A stretch of DNA of 64,000 nucleotides from Trogon surrucura. Its lineage: Eukaryota; Chordata; Aves; Trogoniformes; Trogonidae. Below are positions 37,850 to 47,194 of this stretch, piece after piece. The position numbers were made by a program, and so were the translations under genes. The notes under the pieces are model-generated. The model was not told where the DNA came from and did not search any database. It worked only from the letters and a program-made list of their open reading frames with translations. The stretch is taken from positions 16,841,487 to 16,905,486 of the forward strand of contig CM036622.1 in assembly GCA_020746105.1 (NCBI GenBank), written 5' to 3'. Numbering within the stretch: position 1 is the stretch's first letter; the number at the start of each line of letters is the position of its first letter.

Positions 37850-38691
37850 GCAGGTCTCCTGGATCTCTTTCTTGATTTCCTACCTGATGGGATGCACTGA
37901 TCCTGAGCCTCAAAGAAGTGGTCTTTGAATGCCAACCAACTCTCTTGGGCCCCTTTACCTTGCAGCTCCCTGTCCCAAGGGGTATCCCCCAGCAATTGCT
38001 TGAAGAGGCCAAAGTTGGCCCTTCTGAAGTCCAGAGTTGCGATCCTGCTTGCTATTCTGTTTTTACCACACAGGATCCTGAACTCCACTATCTCATGGTC
38101 GCTGCAGCCAAGATTGCCCTCAACCTTCACTGCTTCAACCAGACCTTCCTTGTTGGTGAACACAAGGTCCAGCAGCGCTCCTCTCCTGGTTGGCTCATCC
38201 ACCATTTGCATCAAAAAGTTATCATCGATGCACTGGAGGAACCTCCTGGACTGAGGATGGCTGGCTGTGTGGGACTTCCAGCAAACATCTGGGTAGTTGA
38301 AATCCCCCATGAGAACCAGGGCCTGGGACTGAGAGACTGCTGTCATCTGCCTGTAAAAGGCCTCATCAACTTCCTCCTCCTGATCAGGTGGTCTATAGTA
38401 GACACCCACCACAGTATCACCTAAGCTAGCCTGCCCCTTAATTCTTACCCATAAACTCTCTACTTGCTCCTCATCTGCCCCTGGATGGATCTCAATACAC
38501 TCCAGTTGCTCTCTCACGTAAAGAGCAACTCCCCCACCTCGCCTCATCGACCTGTCTTTCCTAAAAAGAACATAACCATCAAGGCCCACATTCCAGTTAT
38601 GTGAGCTGTCCCACCAAGTCTCTGTAATTGCAATAAGATCATAGTTCTCCAGCTGTACATAGACTTCTAATTCTCCCTGCTTATTCCCCAT
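37820..38691 (-). CDS. CR1 ORF2 endonuclease part (element C)
   Basis: The frame starts at an ATG (MGNKQGELE) at 38689-38691, preceded in frame by LKCLYTNARS, which is conserved in CR1, so translation may begin slightly upstream. It encodes the APE-type endonuclease that nicks the target DNA. The active-site blocks are all visible: [10 protein letters not shown] (catalytic Glu), [24 protein letters not shown] (Asp and Asn) and [11 protein letters not shown] (Ser-Asp-His). The conserved linker follows ([20 protein letters not shown], then [17 protein letters not shown]). The frame stays open beyond the linker to 37699, but after about 37,830 the reading moves to the RT frame. Confidence 0.93.
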
Positions 38692-38834
38692 GCTTCTTGC
38701 ATTGGTATACAGACACTTCAGAGATTTAATGGAGCATCTGTTACCGTTGCTTGTGCCTTTTATGCCTAACCCTGGGATACTTCCCCTTGGCTCATGTGTA
38801 GAGACTCGGGTTTTATCCCCTTCCCCCTTCCAAC

Positions 38835-39133
38835 TTAGTTTAAAGCCCTATCTATTAATCCCACCAACTCTCCAGCAAGTATTCTCCTCCCTCTCTTAGA
38901 CAGCTCTACACCATCTATATCTCTCCTGCCCAGTACTGCATAAACTTCCCCGTGATCATAATACCCAAAACATTGCTGGAGTCACCAGTCTTTGAGCCAT
39001 GCATTAACTGCATGTACTTTTCTTTTCCTTTCACTATTCCTGTCACCTACTAAAGGGATAGATGAGAAAACTACCTGTGCCCCCGATCCTTTGATCACCT
39101 GACCTAACAACTTAAAGTCCTTTTTAATTCTCT
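38835..39133 (-). pseudogene. CR1 ORF1 esterase C-terminal end (element C)
   Basis: This is the last hundred or so codons of the CR1 ORF1 protein, an RNA-binding accessory protein with an SGNH-hydrolase (esterase) domain. Recognisable blocks are RIKKDFKLLGQVIKGSGAQV, FSSIPLVGD and the end LSKRGRRILAGELVGLIDRA. The 5' part, including the nucleophile GDS block, was lost by truncation at insertion. One in-frame stop follows KDW in the middle. The DGVHLS block expected near the end reads DGVELS, so the catalytic His is replaced by Glu. Confidence 0.85.
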
Positions 39134-40721
39134 GATTCTCTCAATTAATGTCCCAAACAAATCAAAGTCTGCCCTTCTGAAGTCCCAAGTGACAGTTTCA
39201 CTCTCTCCCCTCCTTACATTGCTAAGAACAGAGAACTCAATAATTTCATGGTCACTATTCCCCAGATGTCCTCCAACTGCCACATCTTCTGCAAGACCTT
39301 CTCTGTGCACAAACAGGAGTTCCAGCAGGGCACCTTCCCTGGTCAGTTCACTTATCAGCTGTGTGAGGAAGTTAGCCTCCACACATTCCAGGAACATCCT
39401 AGATTATTCCCTCTCTGCTGTATTGTATTCCCAGCAGATACCTGGGAGGTTAAAGTCTCCCACAACAACAACAGCAAGTCACCGTGACATTTCTCCCAAT
39501 TTCTTATAGAAAGATTTATTCACCTCACTGCTCTGATTAGGAGATCTACAGCAGACTCCCACAGCAATATCAGCTTTATTGGCCCTTAACCTAATCCAAA
39601 CACTCTTGATCCCATCATCACTATACTTGATTTCTGAGCTTTCATAGCATTCCCTAACATACAGGGCCACTCCAGCACCTCTCCTTCCCTGTCTATCCCT
39701 CCTAAAGAACTTGTAGCCATCAGTTGTGGCACTCCAGTCGTGTGGGGCATTCCACCCCATTTCCGTAATAGACACGATGTCGTAGTTTTCCTGGTGCATC
39801 ATAGCTTCAAGCTCCCCCTGTTTGTTGCTCATACTATGTGCATTGGTATAGATGCACTTCAGATGAGCTAATGATTCCAAATTCTTTTTTATGGGTGTGG
39901 GCCCTATTTCCTACCAGACCCTTCCTAGGTGCTTCCATGACTTATAAACATCTATCCCTTCCCTCAAATGAATTGGCAGAGTGAGAGCCCTTGCTAGCCC
40001 ACCATCCTACAAGCCCTGGTATGCTTCCTTTGAGCTTATTCCTAACAGGCCCAGTTATCTCCCCTTCCCCCTTCATATATAGTTTAAAGCTCTGTCAACA
40101 GGCCCTGGAAACTCCTGTCCCAAAATCCTTTTTCCCCTCTGGGACAGGTGCATCCCACCTGCCACCAGCAGGCCAGGTGTCTTGTATAGCAGCTCGTGAC
40201 CAAAAAACCCCAAAGCCCTGCCGATAACACCAGTCCCAGAGCCATAAGCTGACCTGTTGTCTCTTTCAGTCAATTTCCTCATTCATTGCCACTGAAGAGA
40301 CAAAAACACAACTTGCATTCCTGATCACTTAAGTAGCTGTCCCAAGGCTCTAAAATCTCTTCTAATTGATTTTAGGCTCCTTCTACCCACTTCATCAGTA
40401 CCTACCTGAAATACTAGATCACTGCCCACCTGAAATACTAGAAAGGGGTAATAATCAGAGGGGTTTACTAGGGTGGGAAGTTTCTCTGACACATCCCTAA
40501 CACCTGCCCCAGGGAGGCAGCAGACTTCCCTGTGAAGTGGGTCAGAAATGCATATTGGCCCCTCTGCTCCCCTCAGTGGAGAGTCACCCACAACAACAAC
40601 CCATCTGCTTTTCTTTTTGGAGCCAGTTGTGATGTCAGGTCTATGGCAACTCAGTCTTTCTGGCATTTCTGACCTGGGTGAATCATCCTCCTCTCCTGAA
40701 TCATAGGCCCTGCACTGAAGT
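39134..40721 (-). mobile_element. CR1 LINE element D, middle part (endonuclease, ORF1 esterase)
   Basis: This continues element D to the right of the nested element C. 39134-39880 encodes the ORF2 endonuclease: LKCIYTNAHSMSNKQGELEA, ITEMGW, VVVVGDFNLPGICW at about 39,430-39,475, and NSDHEIIEF. It has a few stops and frameshifts. About 40041-40700 encodes the end of ORF1, an SGNH-type esterase: the nucleophile block VVVVGDSPLRG lies at about 40,570-40,600, and the C-terminal block GGMHLSQRGKR at about 40,130-40,160. There the usual DG(V/I)HLS reads GGMHLS, keeping His but not Asp. The ORF1-ORF2 spacer is about 160 bases. The left edge abuts element C exactly at GATT, and the right edge is cut by an LTR. 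Confidence 0.93.
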
Positions 40722-41463
40722 TGACCTATAGATGAACCTCACAACCCCACACTATATAGTATTAATCACGTATGTAATGTATTGATAATCTATTTTAGCA
40801 TGTATATTTATATTCCAATTCCAATCTGTAAAAGATTTGCTGTAACACTAAATGTGCAATGGGAACCAGCAGAGTGATCCTTCTTTAGCTAAAGGCCAGG
40901 TGCAAGGCTGGGAAAGCTAGCTGCCCCTTGTTTTGTTAGAAGGATGTTACAAGGCCTTGAGACCAGAGGACTGCCTTGGGTGAGAAATATATGATTAAGG
41001 ATCAAAATAAATAGGGAGACTCCCTTGTATTTAGCCCTGGCCAGGCTGTAGGAGTAATCCAATGGAGCGAACACCACCAGATGTTCCTGCATTCAAAGAT
41101 ATGTAAGGTTATTTATTTAATAGTTTGAAAGCTAGACCCTCTTGCAGCGACTTTGGAGACCTCACCTAGGAGTGGACGCACTGCATAGGACTTCTCAATT
41201 GCTGGGATGGTTCTCTAGATCCTCGCTGTGGGTCTGGGTGATGTTAGGGTGAGTGATGATGCATCTTTCTTAATAACTATTGCTAATTGCATACAGTACT
41301 CATTAGGCACATTACCCTGCTTGTTCTCCTTGCTGCTTAAAACTAGAGTATAATAAGCTTGCATTGTCTTATTCTTGTAATACTTTGAAATAGACAGTAA
41401 AATAAGCAGATCTTTCTGTTGGTGCCTGTGTCTTTTTCTGCGGGATGCCTCCCCTCCCTGGGC
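40722..41463 (+). mobile_element. Solo LTR, avian ERVL-like, inside CR1 ORF1
   Basis: A block of roughly 740 bases interrupts ORF1 of element D. It reads as a plus-strand LTR. The U3-like part includes GTATTAATCACG and a promoter-like AATAAATAGGGAGACTCCC segment. The later part contains AGTATAATAAGCTTGCATTG and ends in a U5-like stretch near 41,430-41,463. The pattern agrees with avian ERVL LTRs as I remember them. No internal viral region is present, so it is a solo LTR, a fossil younger than element D. The ends are approximate. Confidence 0.7.
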
Positions 41464-42390
41464 CAATTAGCAAAACAAGGACTCCATAACTGTTCTGCAG
41501 GGTAACTGGGAAGGTTGGGGAGGCCAGGAGGGGATTTACCTTCTTCCCTGAGCAGGGATCTGTTTTCATTCCACCCCTTCTCTGAGGTCCCCTCCTACTG
41601 CCTGGTGACTCTTAAGGAATGGGTCCACCAATCAATCTCTCATATTCCCTGATATTCCTCAACCTCTCCATTTCATCCTTCATCTCAGCCACTAGGCTGA
41701 GCAGATCATTGACTTGTTCACATATTACACAGGTGTTGTTTCCTCTACCCTCCATTGCAAGTGCCAGGTTCCAACACTCTCTGCAGCCAGAGACTTAGAC
41801 ACCTGCATGTTTGCACAGGGCCTCTGTGCCCACAGCTTTTCTAAGAAGAGCCTTCAGCCATGGCTGGACCTCCACAAGCAACTGTCACCTTGCAACTAGA
41901 GAGTCAGTCGGGACAAGTGCCCTTGGCCTCTGACCACTTAGAGGGATAGAACTTACCTTGTACACCAGCAGAGGCTCTGCATGCTGACCTATCAGCTGCA
42001 GCCAGCTCTAACACCAACCAGAACACACACAAGCACTATTTGCTTCCCTTGTCCTCAGTGGGCAGCTCCCAGAGACTTCTTACAGCCTGGTGGCCTGATC
42101 AAAGGTGGATGGTGCTGGCTCTGCCCAGGCCCTCTCAGCAACCCGCCCACAAGCTGACGGCCCTCAGCAAAGGCAAGGATGTACGCACCAGCAGCATCAC
42201 TCCTTTGTGCTCCCAACAACCTGTCAACCGAGCCACCCCGACAGACACTTGACCCAAAATGATGTCCTGAAAGCAGTCTGGCCAAGGCTATGTGTTGATA
42301 CCTATAGAGTATGGAGGCAAGGCATTCTACTCCAATGCTGACATTGGCCCAAGATGGACCAGATCTCACTTATTTCTCTTTTTCCGGGAG
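41464..42390 (-). mobile_element. CR1 LINE element D, 5' part (ORF1 N-terminus and 5' UTR)
   Basis: The start of ORF1 is visible on the minus strand. A CRECWNLALA block (41762-41785) and TCVICEQV (41714-41731) give two CxxC pairs of the PHD/zinc-finger-like module described for CR1 ORF1. A coiled-coil-like helix follows (LLSLVAEMKDEMERLRNIRE, about 41,640-41,710), then a linker (SPTFPVTLQNSYGVL) that runs into the LTR. Sequence to the right, up to about 42,390, is GC-rich and most likely the 5' UTR, though I cannot place its end exactly. With the LTR and element C set aside, element D totals about 4.6 kb, close to a full-length CR1. Confidence 0.75.
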
Positions 42391-42397
42391 GCACTGA

Positions 42398-42441
42398 CTG
42401 TTAGGGAGATTCCAACCTTAACTATTCTATGATTCTATGAA
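42398..42441 (+). mobile_element. CR1-type 3' tail relic
   Basis: A short plus-strand stretch reads TTCCAACCTTAACTATTCTATGATTCTATGA, given here as TTCCAACCTTAAC followed by two ATTCTATG units. It is the terminal signature of CR1 or a CR1-tailed SINE. It sits next to the presumed 5' end of the minus-strand element D. It may be a pre-existing CR1 end into which D inserted. Confidence 0.65.
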
Positions 42442-42691
42442 ATAAACATACTGACAGACCCTTGCTGACTTCAGGGGGAGATGAAGATCCTCACAGGCAA
42501 GAACAGCATGAATGGTCAGCAATGGCGTCCACAGAAGCACTGCACTGAGAAAATGAATTGTTAATCCTTCTGTACAGATGAATATCCTCTCCCAACAAAA
42601 CAGAAAAAGGGATAAGATGCCTGTAGATTTTTTTTTTATTTTTGTTTTAGCAATGTTTCATTGGTTATTCTAAAACATTAAAACATATGAG

Positions 42692-42875
42692 GGCCGGTTT
42701 TGCTCAGTGGGTTGGGCATGGTGCTTGAAACACCAAAGCTCCCGGGTTTGATTCCTGTTCGGTTCTCACGTGTTGCCTGACCTAGTCGAGAGGTGGCGTC
42801 CCTGGTCATGACAGGGAGGTTGGATAAAATGATCTCTAAGGTCCCTTCCAGCCTAGGCCGTTCTATGACTCTATA
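42692..42875 (+). mobile_element. tRNA-Ile-derived SINE with CR1 tail (TguSINE1-like)
   Basis: This is the second copy of the SINE at 6204-6395, on the plus strand. The head reads GGCCGGTTTTGCTCAGTGGG (A-box region with changes), the B box reads GGTTTGATTCC, and the body shares GTTCGGTTCTCACGTGTTGC with the other copy. The CR1-like end reads GGTTGGATAAAATGATCTCT and the tail is TTCTATGACTCTAT. Relative to the first copy it has scattered substitutions in the head and body and fewer tail units, suggesting it is somewhat older. Confidence 0.88.
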
Positions 42876-45800
42876 TTCAACACAAAAACAGTAAAGTATA
42901 ACGCTGCTTTTGGGTTTGGGGTATTTATCCAAATCTCTTTAAATGGGGCAGTATTTGATACAGCAGACTATTCATTTTTTTGGAATATAACAAATTTTTT
43001 GCACCACTATATTATTGCAACCTTATTACAGCTTTGTAACTTTAAAGTAGGACTTGAATCTGCCAAGGTCTTTATCAACCAAAAAAAGAATGGAGTATAA
43101 AATCTGCTCATGCTCAGGTTTCAGTTCATGCAACCCATCTGCCAGAAATACTAAGAAGAATATTTTCAGAGAAGAGCAAGAATCTTCATGTACGTAGGTG
43201 ATGGATTTTGAAAAGCAGAACAGTAAGGAAAGGTCAATGTATTCAGGGGAATTCTGTCTTTGAAATGACTGATAGTCCAAGCCGATTTTAAATAACATAT
43301 GTGAACAGGAAGTTTCAGAACACCACAAAAATTATTCTCCAGCTTTTGAGTGAGAAATACTAACATAAATACAATTCCCTATTGTTATTCAGATCTTAAA
43401 TCCTCAGATCACTTTAATCTTCATGGCTATTATCACCTGCCTCCAGTTCATCCTCTGAAACAAAAGACTGAAGCAGGAGGTAGTGAATTACCCAGTGAGC
43501 TTCAGAAGCATATTTTAAAGAAAAAATAATTGGTAAAGCCTTGAGCTGTTCAATGAAGGCTGCTTATCCTTCCTGGGTGGTGATACTATTCAGGGTGCAA
43601 CTCAGACGCTGTGTTAAGATGTCCTGAGTCCTCCCAGAGCTGGGAGGTATGTGGGGCTGGGAGTCAGTCCCGACAAATCTTGTGGGTTTGTCTGCCTGGT
43701 CCCCATCATGCTCCTAAGAATCTGGGCTGTACACATCTTGGCCTTGCCTCCTTTTCTCCTGGCACACTCAGGAAGAGATAAATAGTTGGTTTGGCTTTTG
43801 TTTCCTTTACCATTCCACACATGTTGTCCTCAAGCACAGATACCCCTGTGAGATCATTCAGTGATGCTGTGGCTTCTAGCCTGTCTCCTGGAGAGCTTTT
43901 GGGACAGCCTGACTGTCCTTAGCACAGGCCCTATGGCACAGCTACCCTCTCCTCCTGGAATAGGACTTTCCAGGTTTTAATGGATAATTGACTAGTCCTG
44001 ACAAAATTCTGACCTAAGATAAAAGGAAATTGGGAGAATTCTTTCTGGTTTAGCATATAATGTTATAATTATTTATGTATTTTATAACTTGCAACACCAA
44101 ATCTAAGTTAGCTGTACAATACAAGAGCTTTCCTTGTTAAACACATAGTGGATTTACCACAACTGCACCAGAGTAACACACAGATAAATATGTGATGAAG
44201 TTTAGGTCTTGTAAAACAGTTCTAACCAAAAGGATATTTTACTTTAAAATCCACAGTTGTATGCTATTTTGTACGATAAATTTCATATTCATTTACATTT
44301 TTACATTTTTAAGCTCTATATTTACATTTACATATTTATATTTACATAGTTCTACATTTACATTTTTAGTTCTGTATTACTGTAAAGAAGATCCCTCCAA
44401 ACTTTTCTTCTTGTTTATACTTAATTTCCCTGTGTGATTCTAGCTGGAAAAGAAACACGTCAACACTGAGGAGCTGAGTGGTTCAACCCCACAAGTATCT
44501 TGTAACCTTGAAGTCTTGCTTTGTTATTTTGCCTTAAAGTGACAAGCAGAGGTGTTTTAACACAGCAGAGGTAATTACAAATTTTGCATAAAGTGCAACA
44601 CCTCTCCATGAAAAAGACAAACAAACAAACAAACCAAAACACATATGCATAGAAAAACAGTGCTTAAAGGTATTAAAGAATTTCCCATCCATTTTTGCGC
44701 CTGTGCACAGAAGAAAGGTGAAAGGGGGACTCCAGCAGCAAATACTGGCACAGAACTCCTTTTGTATCTCTCTACAGTGTTAGAAAGCTAGTATTTTTGC
44801 AGAAAGCTCCCACACCTTTGGGTTTGCCCCAGCTGTTCTCTTTACTGTGGCACTCCTTTTTCTCTCTGAGTGCACCTTCTCTCTAAGGAATCTCTGCTCT
44901 TCCAGCTTTGTATGTGCCAAAGACAATCTTCTCCACACCTTATTTTGCAGACTCTTCACACTAGGACATATAAACTAGTGTGCTAACCACCTCCAAATAT
45001 TTTTATTTTTCATTACTTGGGTCCATACAAGGTTTCGTCTGGAGCCTGCACAGATTTGCCAGGGCAAGAGGAGTTTGCATAGTTAGCAGAGAAGAGATAT
45101 GTTTAAGTAACTGAGCTTCAGTAGTTAGAGACATTCCCTTTTCAGTTACTCCCCATTAACTCAATTCTTCTTGACTCTGTTTTACTCTTTTTCTACATGG
45201 CAGACAGAAGTTTCTATGCTTGTTAGCCTGTGCTAACTAAAGCAGGTGTTAGTCTTAATTAATCTCCTTAATTAGGGCTTGAATGCCTTCATTTAGCCCT
45301 ACTAGTTAGAGGAAGTCAGTCTTCTAGAGTGAGATATTGCACTATGGTGTGTTGTTCTGCTCCTTACTGCTAAGCCAGGCAGGGAAACTGCTTTCTTTTT
45401 TGTTGCCCTTTGCAGGTGAGAAGAGCTGAAATCTAACAGGAACTTATCAAATGTGGTTTAGTTTCTTTCCTCTACAGTCTCCTCAGTTAAAAAGGAGAGG
45501 AAGCAAGTTTTTCTTTTAGGTTTTTCATGAGGACTGCTTGACATTATGTACTCAAGGCTGAGCTGAATAACTCTGGATGAAGGCTAAGATTTATGACTAA
45601 TCTTATTTCCTGCTGTGTTTTGGAATACAACCTTGGAATACTTGTAGCTATTATGTGTTGCAGAAATATGGCTTGAAAGTGCTTGTTGTGTTGACTTCTT
45701 CAGATCTTGTCAAAGTAGAGTATGCTTATTCAAGCCATAAATAGCAGGGGCTGTGCTACAGACACAGCTAAAGTATGCATTGAACTGTGTAGCTTGGCTC

Positions 45801-47068
45801 ATACCTGTTGAGAGCATCTGTAAAGCTGTGATGCATGCCAGACTAGCTTAGGTACTGAGTTAAAGCAGGCTGTTTTGGAAAGGGCTCGGTTAAACTACTT
45901 CCTGTTATCTCAGTAGGGTCTTTCTGGTAACCTCCTACTTTTTGCCTACATCTGATATGCTGCAGAGCTCCTGCTTCTCCTTCCTTCCCTCTTGTCTTAG
46001 ATATAGATGTAGAAACAAGGATTCCTTCCTTCACCCCGGCCAGGATTCCTGGCCACGTTTCTGGACAGGGACACAGAGAGCATGGAAGCATCTGCAAGAG
46101 CAGAGGGCACTGATGTAGCTGCAGTAGTGAACTCTGAAGTTTTGCTGGTGGATGAGTGAGAAGTAAATCTTGCCTCTTAATAAGACATTGATGAATTTGT
46201 TCCAACAAGTATGTCTAGATTTACTTCTCAATACGTTGCACACATCTATATGGTCAAGGAGTTAAAAAAGGAGAAACCAAACAAAACAGCAAGGAGGACG
46301 TTATTCTGAAGGAATTGGAACAAATAATGCTGTATAGAGCTGCATAATTAACAAGGCTGTGAAGTAACTGGAGTAAATTAGCAGAGAATTAATTTACCCT
46401 GCATCGAAATACACACTGGAATGCTGTAGAGTGATTGCATAACTTTCACTTCTGATTGCTTGAAAGAACTTACGGGACCTGATATTCAGATTAGTTTCCC
46501 CTGATCCCTGAAAAGCATATGGAGGCTTTTGCATTTTTCAAATTTTAATGCACAATGACTGGAATTTAAAGTATTTTTCAGGGGCTTTTGAGAGCATGGA
46601 GTGTATTCCCTGAGTAGAAGTCCATTAGCAACATTAGTTCCACCTTTCCAAGACTAAGACTCTTTAATCTAGAGTTGGATGGGAAGGGGTGGTGGTGAGA
46701 ATTCTTTATAACCTTCCCTAGGGATACAATTCTTTTGGTGCAGAATGTAGATAAACAAAGTCAAATAAAGGGGTGTTTAAACTAGATGGGATTTGTTGCT
46801 CTAGGAGAAAATGCTCAGATCCAATGCTTAGTTTGAATACTGTCTCAGATACACAGTCACAACAGCAGCTGAGGCAGTGTAGTGAATAGTTTGTACTACA
46901 TTGGTAGTGGATTACTACTTGCTAATTAAGCTGTAAATTTTGAGTCTTGTACAGATGTAAATCACAGCCTTTCTGGACTCGAACTAATGCTCTGCTACTA
47001 GAGGAGAGTAAGTTGGTTTGTTCTGGTTTTTTTTCTGGTTGTTTTTTTTTGTTTGGTTGGGTTTTTTA
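42876..47068. other. Gene-free AT-rich sequence with one unexplained frame
   Basis: No gene is recognised with confidence. The minus-strand frame 43026-43328 (100 codons) has a protein-like composition, including FLADGLHELKPEHEQILYSI and FLVDKDLGRFKSY, and ends in a stop. I do not know a matching family and no splice acceptor stands out, so it is a weak candidate for a terminal exon or retrocopy. Other frames look like chance. Confidence 0.4.
44283..44367 (+). repeat. Degenerate TTTACA-type simple repeat
   Basis: The motif ATTTACAT or ATTTTTACAT recurs about nine times in 85 bases with irregular spacing, interrupted by ATAT and TTCT segments. It is an imperfect AT-rich simple repeat. Confidence 0.75.
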
Positions 47069-47194
47069 GTGTTCAAAAAACATGTAGACATGACACTTAA
47101 GGGTATAGTTTTGTGGTCATGGTAGTACTGGGTTGATGGATGGACTAAATGATTTTAGAGGTCTTTTCCAACTTTAATTATTCTATGATTCTAA
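47069..47194 (+). mobile_element. CR1 LINE 3' end relic
   Basis: This plus-strand CR1 terminus of about 125 bases begins GTTCAAAAAACATGTAGACA, then GGTCATGGTAGTACTGGGTT, GGACTAAATGATTTTAGAGG, TCTTTTCCAAC and finally ATTCTATGATTCTA. The set of 3'-end differences (GGTCATGG.. and TTAGAGGTCTTTTCC) marks a subfamily distinct from the ATTCTGTG copies. It is 5'-truncated and moderately diverged. Confidence 0.9.

Larger units (their letters stand above)
35847..39133 (-). mobile_element. CR1 LINE element C, near-complete ORF2, nested in element D
   Basis: This is a minus-strand CR1 of 3287 bases, truncated at its 5' end inside ORF1. From 5' (right) to 3' (left) it has the end of the ORF1 esterase (39133-38835), the ORF2 endonuclease (38691 leftward), the reverse transcriptase (to 35951), about 100 bases of 3' untranslated sequence, and a tail of four to five ATTCTGTG-like units. 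It is flanked by GATT at 35843-35846 and again at 39134-39137, a 4-base target duplication. At this point element D's reading frame continues across the two flanks. It is the youngest large LINE in the window: ORF2 has one evident frameshift in the linker and otherwise stays open for about 960 codons. Confidence 0.97.

Noticed and set aside
42055-42369. 104-codon minus frame upstream of CR1 ORF1 as a host gene
   Set aside because: GC-rich sequence consistent with CR1 5' UTR. No domain recognised.
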